In this document: positions 1 to 6,419 of the stretch, piece after piece | How positions within the stretch are numbered: position 1 is the first letter of the stretch | Layout: the number at the start of each line of letters is the position of its first letter | Source of the DNA: an uncultured Rhodobacterales bacterium | GTDB lineage: Bacteria > Pseudomonadota > Alphaproteobacteria > Rhodobacterales > Rhodobacteraceae | NCBI GenBank assembly: GCA_937901055.1 | Contig: CALCGO010000027.1 | Span: forward strand, 1 to 6,787 | Length of the DNA: 6,787 nucleotides | Reading direction: 5' to 3' | Translations under genes and position numbers: made by a program | Notes under the pieces: model-generated | Told to the model about the DNA's origin: nothing | The model's input: the letters and a program-made list of their open reading frames with translations, nothing else | The model's database searches: none

Positions 1-2122
1 CATGCGCACCAGCGTTTTTCAGGTCCTTACCCATTTCGACGTAATACTTCAGGTCATACTTCGCACGGTTCGGGTCGAGGATATCGCCCGTGTAACAAAT
101 AGCGCCCTCACAAATTTTCCCGCTATCAACCACTGCGTCCATCGCGACACGCATGTTTTCAACCCAGTTGAGGCTGTCGAACACGCGGAACACATCCACA
201 CCGGAATCGGCAGCTTGGGCAACGAACTTTTGCACAACGTTGTCTGGATAATTTGTGTACCCAACGCCGTTAGAGGCCCGCAACAACATCTGCGTCATCA
301 GGTTTGGCATACGTTCGCGAAGGTCGCGCAGGCGTTGCCATGGGCATTCTTGCAAGAAGCGGTACGCCACATCAAACGTCGCCCCACCCCATGCTTCCAT
401 ACTGAAAAGCTGCGGTAGATTGTGGGAATAGGCTTCAGCGACATTCAACATATCGTGGGACCGCATCCGCGTAGCCAGCAACGACTGGTGGCCATCGCGC
501 ATGGTCGTGTCGGTAATCAGAAGTTGTTTTTGCTCCAACATCCAATCGGCCACGCCTTGCGCGCCTTTTTCCTCAAGCAGATTACGTGTACCATAGGCTG
601 GTTTTTCGACGGCGAACGCGGGAACTTTGGGTGTGCGCGCATGTTCAGACGGCTTGGCCCGCCCTTCGGTTTCAGGATGCCCGTTGACGGTAATATCAGC
701 GATATACGTCAGAATTTTGGTCGCACGGTCACGGCGTTTGGAGAAGTTGAACAGATCCGGCGTGTTGTCGATGAACGTAGTGGTATAGGTGTTGTCGAGG
801 AACGTCGGGTGCTTTAGCAGGTTTTCAACGAACGCGATGTTGGTTGAAACGCCGCGAATACGAAATTCGCGCAAGGCCCGATCCATGCGGGCAATCGCCG
901 CCTCGGGGGTCGGCGCCCATGCGGTGACTTTTTCCAGCAAGCTGTCGTAATATCGCGTGATCACCGCGCCGGAATACGCCGTGCCGCCATCAAGGCGGAT
1001 ACCCATGCCGGTGGCGGAACGATAGGCCGTGATACGACCATAATCAGGGATGAAATTGTTCTGCGGGTCCTCGGTCGTGACACGACATTGCAGCGCGTGA
1101 CCGTTTAGCGTGATATCCGCTTGGCTGGCTTTTCCCGTGGCCTCCGCCAATGTTGCCCCTTCGGCCAGCAGGATTTGGGCGCGCACAATGTCGATGCCGG
1201 TGACTTCTTCTGTCACGGTGTGTTCCACCTGAACGCGGGGGTTCACCTCGATGAAGAAGAATTCTTCGGTGTCCATGTCCATCAAGAACTCGACCGTTCC
1301 TGCGCATTCATAACCGACGTGGGCGCAAATTTTGCGGCCCAAGGCGCACAACGTTTCGCGTTGTTCGTCGCTTAGATATGGCGCAGGGGCGCGTTCCACG
1401 ACTTTCTGGTTGCGGCGCTGGACGGAACAATCCCGTTCCCAAAGATGGTAAATATCGCCGTGGCTGTCGCCAAGGATTTGCACCTCGACGTGACGCGCAC
1501 GTTGCACGAGGCGTTCAAGAAAGCCTGCCCCGTTCCCGAACGCGGCTTCAGCCTCGCGGTGACCCTCAAGCACCATGTCTTCAAGTTCATCTTCCGACAT
1601 GATCCGGCGCATACCGCGACCACCGCCGCCCCAGCTTGCTTTAAGCATAAAGGGATAGCCAACCTCGGCCGCCATGCGGCGGACCTCGGCCATATCATCA
1701 GGCAGAACGTCGGTTGCAGGGACAACGGGCACGCCAGCATCGACAGCAACCTGCCGCGCGCTGGCTTTGTCGCCGAGTTGGCGCATCGTTGCGGCTTTGG
1801 GGCCGATGAAGGTGATCCCGTTTTCCGTACAGGCGTCAACGAAATCAGGGTTCTCCGAAAGCAGGCCATAGCCCGGGTGGATCGCATCCGCCCCGCATTC
1901 CAGCGCGACACGGATAATTTCTTCGATGCTCAGGTAAGCCGCAACCGGCCCCATGCCTGTCCCAATCCGGTAAGCCTCGTCCGATTTGAAGCGGTGGAGC
2001 GACAGCTTATCCTCCTCCGCGTAAATCGCGACCGTGCGTTTGCCCATCTCGTTGGCGGCACGCATTATGCGGATGGCAATTTCGCCACGGTTGGCAATCA
2101 GGATTTTACGGAAGTTTTTCAT
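1..2122 (-). CDS. pyc: Pyruvate carboxylase, N-terminal 707 codons (3' end beyond window)
   Basis: Biotin-dependent enzyme that carboxylates pyruvate to oxaloacetate using ATP and bicarbonate, an anaplerotic cytosolic reaction. Reading the minus strand from the ATG at 2122 gives an uninterrupted frame to the window edge. It opens with KILIANRGEIAIRIMRAANE, typical of biotin carboxylase domains. Visible residues are ATP-grasp Lys161, the glycine loop 165-171 (GGGGRGM, preceded by the KASW form usual in pyruvate carboxylases), Glu278, and Glu292/Asn294/Arg296/Glu300 in EVNPRVQVE. The IRGVSTNI stretch closes the domain. The carboxyltransferase domain begins with DTTMRDGHQS at 538-547, whose Asp543 is the expected metal ligand. 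That domain excludes acetyl- or propionyl-CoA carboxylase. The frame stops at ...NAGAH, just before the expected carboxylated lysine, so the rest of that domain and the biotinyl domain lie outside. No strong Shine-Dalgarno sequence precedes the ATG; the start rests on family agreement. It is divergent from uvrD. Identity is very secure. Confidence 0.96.
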   Translation of the reverse strand, partial: MKNFRKILIANRGEIAIRIMRAANEMGKRTVAIYAEEDKLSLHRFKSDEAYRIGTGMGPVAAYLSIEEIIRVALECGADAIHPGYGLLSENPDFVDACTENGITFIGPKAATMRQLGDKASARQVAVDAGVPVVPATDVLPDDMAEVRRMAAEVGYPFMLKASWGGGGRGMRRIMSEDELEDMVLEGHREAEAAFGNGAGFLERLVQRARHVEVQILGDSHGDIYHLWERDCSVQRRNQKVVERAPAPYLSDEQRETLCALGRKICAHVGYECAGTVEFLMDMDTEEFFFIEVNPRVQVEHTVTEEVTGIDIVRAQILLAEGATLAEATGKASQADITLNGHALQCRVTTEDPQNNFIPDYGRITAYRSATGMGIRLDGGTAYSGAVITRYYDSLLEKVTAWAPTPEAAIARMDRALREFRIRGVSTNIAFVENLLKHPTFLDNTYTTTFIDNTPDLFNFSKRRDRATKILTYIADITVNGHPETEGRAKPSEHARTPKVPAFAVEKPAYGTRNLLEEKGAQGVADWMLEQKQLLITDTTMRDGHQSLLATRMRSHDMLNVAEAYSHNLPQLFSMEAWGGATFDVAYRFLQECPWQRLRDLRERMPNLMTQMLLRASNGVGYTNYPDNVVQKFVAQAADSGVDVFRVFDSLNWVENMRVAMDAVVDSGKICEGAICYTGDILDPNRAKYDLKYYVEMGKDLKNAGAH

Positions 2123-2173
2123 GGCGGGAGCTTTCGAAGTCAGTGTGAATTTCGGGTGGCCGTCTGTAGGGGC

Positions 2174-2202
2174 GTTTTAACGAGGTGATCACGATTCTTC
2201 AA
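2174..2202 (-). promoter_or_regulatory. Candidate sigma-70-type promoter for pyc
   Basis: On the minus strand TTGAAG (2202-2197) is followed after 17 bases by TAAAAC (2179-2174). This is a plausible -35/-10 pair about 50 bp upstream of the pyc ATG and lies in the divergent intergenic region. The -10 is only a partial match to TATAAT, so this is a candidate by pattern only. Confidence 0.3.
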
Positions 2203-2219
2203 TGCAACAACGGAAGCCA

Positions 2220-2234
2220 GAACATTTTGTGAAC
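2220..2234 (+). promoter_or_regulatory. SOS box (LexA operator), GAAC-N7-GAAC
   Basis: The sequence reads GAAC, seven bases (ATTTTGT), then GAAC: a perfect direct repeat with the spacing of the alphaproteobacterial LexA operator (GAAC/GTTC-N7 direct repeat, unlike the CTGT-N8-ACAG palindrome of E. coli). It ends 43 bp before the uvrD start codon, where an SOS operator is expected. uvrD belongs to the SOS regulon in many bacteria. The uvrD promoter itself is not clear by eye. The box is over 90 bp from the pyc ATG and upstream of the candidate pyc promoter, so control of pyc is less likely. Confidence 0.8.
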
Positions 2235-2277
2235 ATTCCGCTTTATTTTCGCGCAGCAGGGCGTTAGTTTCGCACGC

Positions 2278-4752
2278 ATGAGTGATTGGGATTTCAACGA
2301 ACAAGACGCCTTCGAGGCTGCAAGCGGCATTAGTTTGTCTGCGCAAGCCATGTCCGCGCGTGGGCAAGCCGATACTTCATATCTGGACAACCTGAACCCG
2401 CCGCAACTTGAGGCGGTAAAAACGTTGGACGGGCCCGTTTTGATGTTGGCTGGTGCTGGTACAGGCAAAACCAAGGCGTTGACCTCGCGTATCGCGCATT
2501 TGGTGCGAACTGGCCACGCCCGACCCAACGAGATTTTGGCGGTGACCTTCACCAACAAAGCCGCCCGCGAAATGAAAAACCGTGTTGGCACCAGCATCGG
2601 TGTAGCGGTTGCCCCATTACCGTGGCTTGGCACATTCCATTCAATCTGCGTGAAGATCCTGCGCCGACATGTGGAGCTGGCAGGGCTAAAACCCAATTTC
2701 ACAATTCTGGATACCGACGACCAGATCCGCTTGCTGAAACAGCTGATCCGCGCCGAAAACATCGACGAAAAACGGTTTCCCCCCCGCTTGTTGGCCGGAT
2801 ACATCGACAGCTGGAAGAACCGCGCTTTAACACCGGAGATGGTTCCAAGCTCCGAAGCCAGCCTTTATGACCGCCGCGGGACGGAGATCTATGCGCTTTA
2901 TCAGGCGCGGTTGTTAACGCTGAACGCCGTCGATTTCGGCGATCTGCTGCTGCACGTGGTGCGCATTTTCCAAACCCATTCCGACGTGCTGGCGCAATAC
3001 CAACGCTGGTTTAAATATATTCTGGTGGACGAGTATCAGGACACCAACGTCGCCCAATATATGTGGCTGCGCCTTTTGGCGAGCGAGCATAAAAACATCT
3101 GTTGCGTTGGCGATGACGACCAGTCGATTTACGGCTGGCGCGGGGCCGAAGTTGGCAACATCCTGAAGTTCGAAAAAGACTTTCCGGGGGCGAAAGTTAT
3201 CCGGTTGGAACAGAACTATCGTTCCACGCCGCATATTCTGGCGGCTGCCAGCGGCGTGATTGCAAACAACGAAAATCGGCTGGGCAAGACGTTATGGACC
3301 GCTGAAACCGAGGGCGAAAAGGTTCGTCTGATCGGTCATTGGGATGGTGACGAAGAAGCTCGCTGGATTGGTGAGGAAATCGAGGCCTACCAACGCGGTA
3401 CGCGCGGCCTCGACCCAGTGCCGTTGGATGGTATGGCGATTTTGGTGCGGGCGTCTTTCCTTATGCGCTCGTTCGAGGATCGGTTTTTAAGCATCGGCAT
3501 TCCTTATCGCGTGATCGGTGGCCCTCGGTTCTATGAACGGCTCGAAATTCGCGATGCGATGGCGTATTTTCGCGTGGTGGTATCGCCGGATGATGGACTG
3601 GCGTTTGAACGGATTGTGAACACACCCAAGCGCGGTCTTGGCGATAAAGCGCAGCAGATGATTAACAATGTGGCGCGGCAAAACGGGGTTTCTTTGCTGG
3701 AAGCGTCGCGGATTGTGGTGGATGAAAAACTGCTGCCAGCGCGGGCGTGCAACTTGCTTGGTAAATTGGTGGCGAACTTTGATCGCTGGCGGTCTTTGCT
3801 AACGGCTCCGGCGATCATATCGGTTGATGAGCAAGGCGAAGATTTTGATGTTATCGACGAAGACATCAAAGTGGTTGGCGAAAGCCCCGACGGCAGTCAA
3901 TCGGAACTGACACATGTTGAATTGGCGGAGATTATCCTCGATGAATCCGGTTACACGGATTACTGGAAAAACGACAAGTCCCCTGATGCGGCTGGACGGT
4001 TGGAAAACCTGAAAGAGCTGGTCAAAGCCTTGGAAGAATTCGAGAATTTCCAAGGCTTTCTTGAACATATCTCACTGGTGATGGACAACGCGTCTGATGA
4101 TGCGGGCGAGAAGGTCAGCATTATGACGCTGCACGCCGCCAAAGGGCTGGAATTCCCCTGCGTGTTTCTGCCCGGTTGGGAAGAAGGGTTGTTTCCAAGT
4201 CAACGCACGCTGGACGAAAGCGGGTTGAAAGGCGTGGAGGAAGAACGCCGCCTCGCCTATGTCGGGATCACCCGCGCCGAGGAATTATGTACCATCAGTT
4301 TCGTCGCCAATCGGCGGATTTATAACCAGTGGCAAAACGCGTTGCCCTCGCAATTCATCGACGAACTTCCGCCGGAACACGTAGATGTGCTGACCCCGCC
4401 CGGTCTTCACGGTGGCACTTACGGGTCTGCTGCGCCACGGAAATTTGACGGCATGATGCGCGGTAGTGCGCTGGAAGGACGGGCGGAAAAGGCCGATGTT
4501 TATAACTCGCCGGGCTGGAAACGTATGCAATCCCGCACGCAACGCCCCCATGCGAATCCGTCAGCGGCGCGCAATGTGGTGGATGCCGAAGTCGTTCCGT
4601 TTGGTCTGGGTGATCGGGTGTTCCACCAGAAATTCGGCTATGGTGCTGTGATAGAAGTGGACGGGGATAAACTGACGGTCGCATTCGAGAAGGCCGGTCA
4701 GAAGAAAGTCATTGCTAGCTACGTGACCGGCGCTGGCGAAGTACCGTTTTAA
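2278..4752 (+). CDS. uvrD: UvrD/PcrA-type superfamily 1 DNA helicase (helicase II)
   Basis: A 3'-5' DNA helicase that removes the incised strand in nucleotide excision and mismatch repair and strips proteins from DNA. The 824-aa protein has all the SF1A motifs in order: Q-motif LNPPQLEAV (39-47), Walker A AGAGTGKT (58-65, Lys64), Ia VTFTNKAA (89-96), GTFHS (118-122), Walker B LVDEYQDTN (249-257), III VGDDDQSIYGWRGA (277-290), IV LEQNYRS (310-316), V TLHAAKGLEF (617-626) and VI RRLAYVGITRAEE (657-669). The C-terminus (about 777-815, GDRVFHQKFGYGAV onward) is the Tudor-like domain of UvrD/PcrA that contacts RNA polymerase, which separates it from Rep. A very acidic stretch (about 517-535) sits in the 2B region. 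Length is normal for the family. The ATG at 2278 has no clear Shine-Dalgarno sequence, but no better start lies before the Q-motif. An SOS box is upstream, and tag follows after 12 bp. Confidence 0.96.
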   Translation: MSDWDFNEQDAFEAASGISLSAQAMSARGQADTSYLDNLNPPQLEAVKTLDGPVLMLAGAGTGKTKALTSRIAHLVRTGHARPNEILAVTFTNKAAREMKNRVGTSIGVAVAPLPWLGTFHSICVKILRRHVELAGLKPNFTILDTDDQIRLLKQLIRAENIDEKRFPPRLLAGYIDSWKNRALTPEMVPSSEASLYDRRGTEIYALYQARLLTLNAVDFGDLLLHVVRIFQTHSDVLAQYQRWFKYILVDEYQDTNVAQYMWLRLLASEHKNICCVGDDDQSIYGWRGAEVGNILKFEKDFPGAKVIRLEQNYRSTPHILAAASGVIANNENRLGKTLWTAETEGEKVRLIGHWDGDEEARWIGEEIEAYQRGTRGLDPVPLDGMAILVRASFLMRSFEDRFLSIGIPYRVIGGPRFYERLEIRDAMAYFRVVVSPDDGLAFERIVNTPKRGLGDKAQQMINNVARQNGVSLLEASRIVVDEKLLPARACNLLGKLVANFDRWRSLLTAPAIISVDEQGEDFDVIDEDIKVVGESPDGSQSELTHVELAEIILDESGYTDYWKNDKSPDAAGRLENLKELVKALEEFENFQGFLEHISLVMDNASDDAGEKVSIMTLHAAKGLEFPCVFLPGWEEGLFPSQRTLDESGLKGVEEERRLAYVGITRAEELCTISFVANRRIYNQWQNALPSQFIDELPPEHVDVLTPPGLHGGTYGSAAPRKFDGMMRGSALEGRAEKADVYNSPGWKRMQSRTQRPHANPSAARNVVDAEVVPFGLGDRVFHQKFGYGAVIEVDGDKLTVAFEKAGQKKVIASYVTGAGEVPF

Positions 4753-4757
4753 AGGAG
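4752..4757 (+). promoter_or_regulatory. Shine-Dalgarno site of tag
   Basis: AAGGAG begins on the last base of the uvrD stop codon and lies 7 bases before the tag ATG at 4765. This fixes the tag start and supports co-translation with uvrD from one transcript. Confidence 0.85.
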
Positions 4758-4764
4758 TGGAAAG

Positions 4765-5367
4765 ATGAGCACGATCATTGGCCCAGACGGGATAGAACGC
4801 TGTCGCTGGAGCGAATCTGTGCCGGAGTTTCTGCATTATCACGACACCGAGTGGGGGTTTCCCGTCAAGGATGATCGGCGGTTGTTCGAAAAACTATGTC
4901 TTGAGAGTTTCCAGTCTGGCCTAAGCTGGCGCACTATTCTTGTTAAACGCGAAAACTTCCGCGCGGCATTTGCGAATTTCGATATCAACAAGATGGCCGA
5001 ATTCGATGAAACGGATGTTGAACGCCTGTTGCAAGACAAAGGCATCGTCCGCCATCGCGGCAAGATCGAAGCGGTGATTAATAATGCAGCGCGTGCACAG
5101 GAGATTGTCGCGCAAGAGGGATCGTTGGCGGCGTTTGTCTGGAGCTATGAACCGGATGCCAGCCAGTTGGGGGAACCGCAGACGGCCTCCACTTCTGCGG
5201 AATCGATTGCCTTGTCGAAAGAACTGAAAAAGCGCGGCTGGAAATTCGTTGGACCGACCACGGTCTACGCTTTTATGCAGGCGATGGGGTTGATTAACGA
5301 TCACGCGAAGGGATGCGCGATGCGATCCAAAGCGCAGCAGGATCGGCAAGGTTTTATTCGGCCCTGA
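4765..5367 (+). CDS. tag: DNA-3-methyladenine glycosylase I
   Basis: Removes 3-methyladenine from alkylated DNA, starting base excision repair. The 200-aa protein matches the Tag family along its length: ERCRW (11-15), YHDTEWG (25-31), CLESFQSGLSW (45-55), GIVRHRGKI and a C-terminal KKRGWKFVGPTTVYAFMQ block ending in GLINDHAKGC. The structural zinc ligands of E. coli Tag (Cys4, His17, His175, Cys179) correspond to Cys13, His26, His180 and Cys184 here. Glu47 and Trp55 match the base-recognition pocket residues Glu38 and Trp46. So it appears complete and active. It lies 12 bp after uvrD with a strong Shine-Dalgarno site, making a helicase-glycosylase repair operon probably induced through the upstream SOS box. 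No clear plus-strand terminator with a U-run follows it. The identification is secure. Confidence 0.96.
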   Translation: MSTIIGPDGIERCRWSESVPEFLHYHDTEWGFPVKDDRRLFEKLCLESFQSGLSWRTILVKRENFRAAFANFDINKMAEFDETDVERLLQDKGIVRHRGKIEAVINNAARAQEIVAQEGSLAAFVWSYEPDASQLGEPQTASTSAESIALSKELKKRGWKFVGPTTVYAFMQAMGLINDHAKGCAMRSKAQQDRQGFIRP

Positions 5368-5381
5368 ACGTTTGAAGGCAC

Positions 5382-5413
5382 AAAAAAATGGGCGTTCGGG
5401 TGAAACCCGCGCC
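5382..5413 (-). terminator. Rho-independent terminator acting on minus-strand transcription
   Basis: On the minus strand GGCG-CGGGT (5413-5405), loop TTC, ACCCG (5401-5397), a 2-nt AA bulge and CGCC (5394-5391) form a 9-bp GC-rich stem. It is followed by CA and a run of seven T (5389-5383). On the plus strand the stem is followed by AAATTGCC, so it lacks the U-run needed to end the tag transcript efficiently. No minus-strand gene is recognised upstream of it within this window before the DUF1127/sRNA unit, which has its own terminator. Confidence 0.65.
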
Positions 5414-5499
5414 AAATTGCCAATAATGTCTCGGGGAGGCCATTTGGGCCATGATTTCGGACGATCCGGTTTAAAAACCATCCTGTTCTGACCGAGGTC

Positions 5500-5636
5500 A
5501 GGTGTATCGCGCTAAAATCCCATCCCCAAGCTGTTGCTGACATAACCGGTTGAAAGCCGGTGCAACGGATGGGCAGTTTAGGGTCTGCGTGTTGCGATGT
5601 GCAACGGTATTCAAAATGCTTTAGCGCGATAAACCT
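5500..5636. repeat. 137-bp element with 17-bp terminal inverted repeats and internal stems
   Basis: AGGTGTATCGCGCTAAA (5500-5516) is the inverted copy of 5620-5636 with one mismatch in 17. Inside, CCCATCC (5519-5525) pairs with GGATGGG (5567-5573), GTTGC (5533-5537) with GCAAC (5562-5566), and ACCGG (5545-5549) with CCGGT (5557-5561). The three 3' arms are contiguous, while the 5' arms are separated by two 7-nt bulges. A second hairpin GTTGC-GATGT-GCAAC lies at 5591-5605. The long closing repeat resembles a miniature inverted-repeat transposable element, but I see no flanking target duplication. A folded multi-helix RNA is the alternative. I recognise no known family. Confidence 0.6.
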
Positions 5637-5641
5637 ACGGG

Positions 5642-5694
5642 TTGTTAATCCGCCTCGCTCAGTATCGAATCTTATACGCGATAATGGTTAACAA
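5642..5694. repeat. Nested inverted repeat TTGTTAA...TTAACAA
   Basis: TTGTTAA (5642-5648) and TTAACAA (5688-5694) are perfect inverted copies and enclose TATCG (5663-5667) facing CGATA (5679-5683). The motif CGCGATA also occurs in the right end of the adjacent 137-bp element. It may be part of the same structured segment or of the YdeI-gene promoter region; GATAAT at 5680-5685 resembles a -10 but has no good -35. Confidence 0.4.
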
Positions 5695-5724
5695 GTGGTG
5701 AAACCGCCGAGCGTAGCGAGGCCA

Positions 5725-5742
5725 CGCCCAACCGTATGGGCG
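5725..5742 (+). repeat. Hairpin just ahead of the YdeI-family gene
   Basis: CGCCCA (5725-5730), loop ACCGTA, TGGGCG (5737-5742): a 6-bp perfect stem ending 28 bp before the chosen start codon and 16 bp before its Shine-Dalgarno site. It has no following U-run, so it is not an intrinsic terminator. It may simply be part of the 5' leader. Confidence 0.45.
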
Positions 5743-5758
5743 GGAGTTTGTGAAGTAT

Positions 5759-5762
5759 GGAG
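5759..5762 (+). promoter_or_regulatory. Shine-Dalgarno site deciding the YdeI-family start
   Basis: GGAG lies 8 bases before ATG 5771. The alternative GTG at 5750 has GGGAG only 3 bases upstream, too close for efficient use, so ATG 5771 is preferred. Confidence 0.6.
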
Positions 5763-5770
5763 ACGAGTCG

Positions 5771-6340
5771 ATGGTTGACCTGATTTTTTTCGAAACCCAA
5801 GAAGCATTTAGCGATTGGTTGGAAGACCATGCCCAAGCCAATGAGCTTTGGGTGGGCTATTTCCGGAAAAACACAGGGCGCGCAAGCCTAACGTGGTCTG
5901 AATCAGTAGATGTCGCTCTTTGCTATGGGTGGATCGACGGTATCCGGAAAACTATTGATGAACAAAGCTATAAGATACGTTTTACGCCGCGCAAGGTTAA
6001 GAGCGTGTGGAGTGCTGTGAACGTAAAAAAGGTAGAAGCGCTTATACCTCTTGGAAAGATGAAGCCGGCAGGAACGCACGTTTTTAACAATCGCTCCAAT
6101 ACAAAAGGTTACACCTCTGACGATCGAAATGTGGCGCTTGCGGAGGAGTTTGAGGCGCAAATCAAGGCCAACCCACCCGCGTGGCAATTCCTTAATAATT
6201 TGGCCCCATCCTATAAAAGAGATTCTATCTGGTGGGTCATGAGCGCCAAAAAAGAAGAAACACGATTACGTCGGCTTGGCATACTGATTGAATCGTCTGA
6301 AGCTGGATTGAAAATACCAACGTTGCGAAAAAAATTATAA
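5771..6340 (+). CDS. YdeI/OmdA-family protein (bacteriocin-protection, OmpD-associated type)
   Basis: The 189-aa protein matches the YdeI/OmpD-associated family by ESVDVALCYGWIDGIRK (44-60), FTPRK (71-75), SVWSAVNVKKVEAL (78-91), GKMKPAG (95-101) and a C-terminal PSYKRDSIWWVMSAKKEE (146-163) followed by TRLRRL. Family members are cytosolic, lacking signal peptide or membrane segments, as here. Some enterobacterial relatives are linked to resistance against antimicrobial peptides, but the biochemical function is not established and should not be assumed. ATG 5771 is chosen on its Shine-Dalgarno site and because the family fold starts right after it (LIFFETQEAFSDWL). An in-frame GTG at 5750 would add seven residues. 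It stands alone behind a palindrome-rich spacer; parts are A+T-richer than uvrD (5941-6000 has 23 G/C of 60), hinting at separate acquisition. The convergent hairpin at 6426-6460 may end its transcript. Confidence 0.9.
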   Translation: MVDLIFFETQEAFSDWLEDHAQANELWVGYFRKNTGRASLTWSESVDVALCYGWIDGIRKTIDEQSYKIRFTPRKVKSVWSAVNVKKVEALIPLGKMKPAGTHVFNNRSNTKGYTSDDRNVALAEEFEAQIKANPPAWQFLNNLAPSYKRDSIWWVMSAKKEETRLRRLGILIESSEAGLKIPTLRKKL

Positions 6341-6419
6341 CAATTTCGAATAGTTGATGTTCGCTAAGCTCGGCGTGTTTCCTATTCAAATACAGCGCAA
6401 ATACATGAAGAGTCTCCAT

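Larger units (their letters stand above)
5414..5770. other. Gene-free, palindrome-rich spacer between tag and the YdeI-family gene
   Basis: No reading frame here looks like a real protein. Short overlapping frames on the minus strand are low-complexity readings antisense to tag or cross the hairpins. The stretch is instead full of inverted repeats. From left to right: GGCC/GGCC (5438-5450), CGGA/TCCG (5458-5468), GGTTT/AAACC (5468-5479), CTGACC/GGTCAG (5488-5501), the 137-bp element at 5500-5636, a nested pair at 5642-5694, GCCTCGCT (5652-5659) facing AGCGAGGC (5715-5722), and CGCCCA/TGGGCG (5725-5742). It could hold structured RNA, a decayed or miniature mobile element, or both. Confidence 0.6.

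Noticed and set aside
2..817. Two plus-strand open frames of 138 and 131 codons
   Set aside because: They lie antisense to pyruvate carboxylase, whose minus-strand frame is continuous and rich in known motifs. Their translations resemble no family.
1445..2188. A 247-codon plus-strand open frame
   Set aside because: It is antisense to the biotin carboxylase domain of pyc, including its conserved ATP-grasp region, and is explained by the codon bias of that gene.
2185..2192. GTGATCAC palindrome in the pyc-uvrD intergenic region
   Set aside because: An 8-bp palindrome alone is common by chance and matches no operator I can name. It is not called as a site.
4921..5543. Minus-strand open frames overlapping tag and the spacer (186 and 80 codons)
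   Set aside because: They are antisense to tag, whose zinc ligands and motifs are intact, and read through the hairpins and terminator. The composition is rich in Arg, Pro and Phe without a domain.
5500..5636. Known riboswitch, tRNA-like, 6S, SRP RNA or integron attC identity for the structured element
   Set aside because: None of the diagnostic sequences of these families was seen (for example no B12 box, no TPP CTGAGA core, no T-loop, no GTTRRRY/RYYYAAC pair at the ends), so no family name is given.
5494..5642. Target-site duplication flanking the 137-bp element
   Set aside because: The bases just outside the repeats (…GAGGTC and ACGGGT…) do not match at 2-8 bp, so transposition is not demonstrated.
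5750..5770. GTG 5750 as start of the YdeI-family gene
   Set aside because: The Shine-Dalgarno-like GGGAG is only 3 bases away, whereas ATG 5771 has GGAG at 8 bases and the family fold begins right after it.
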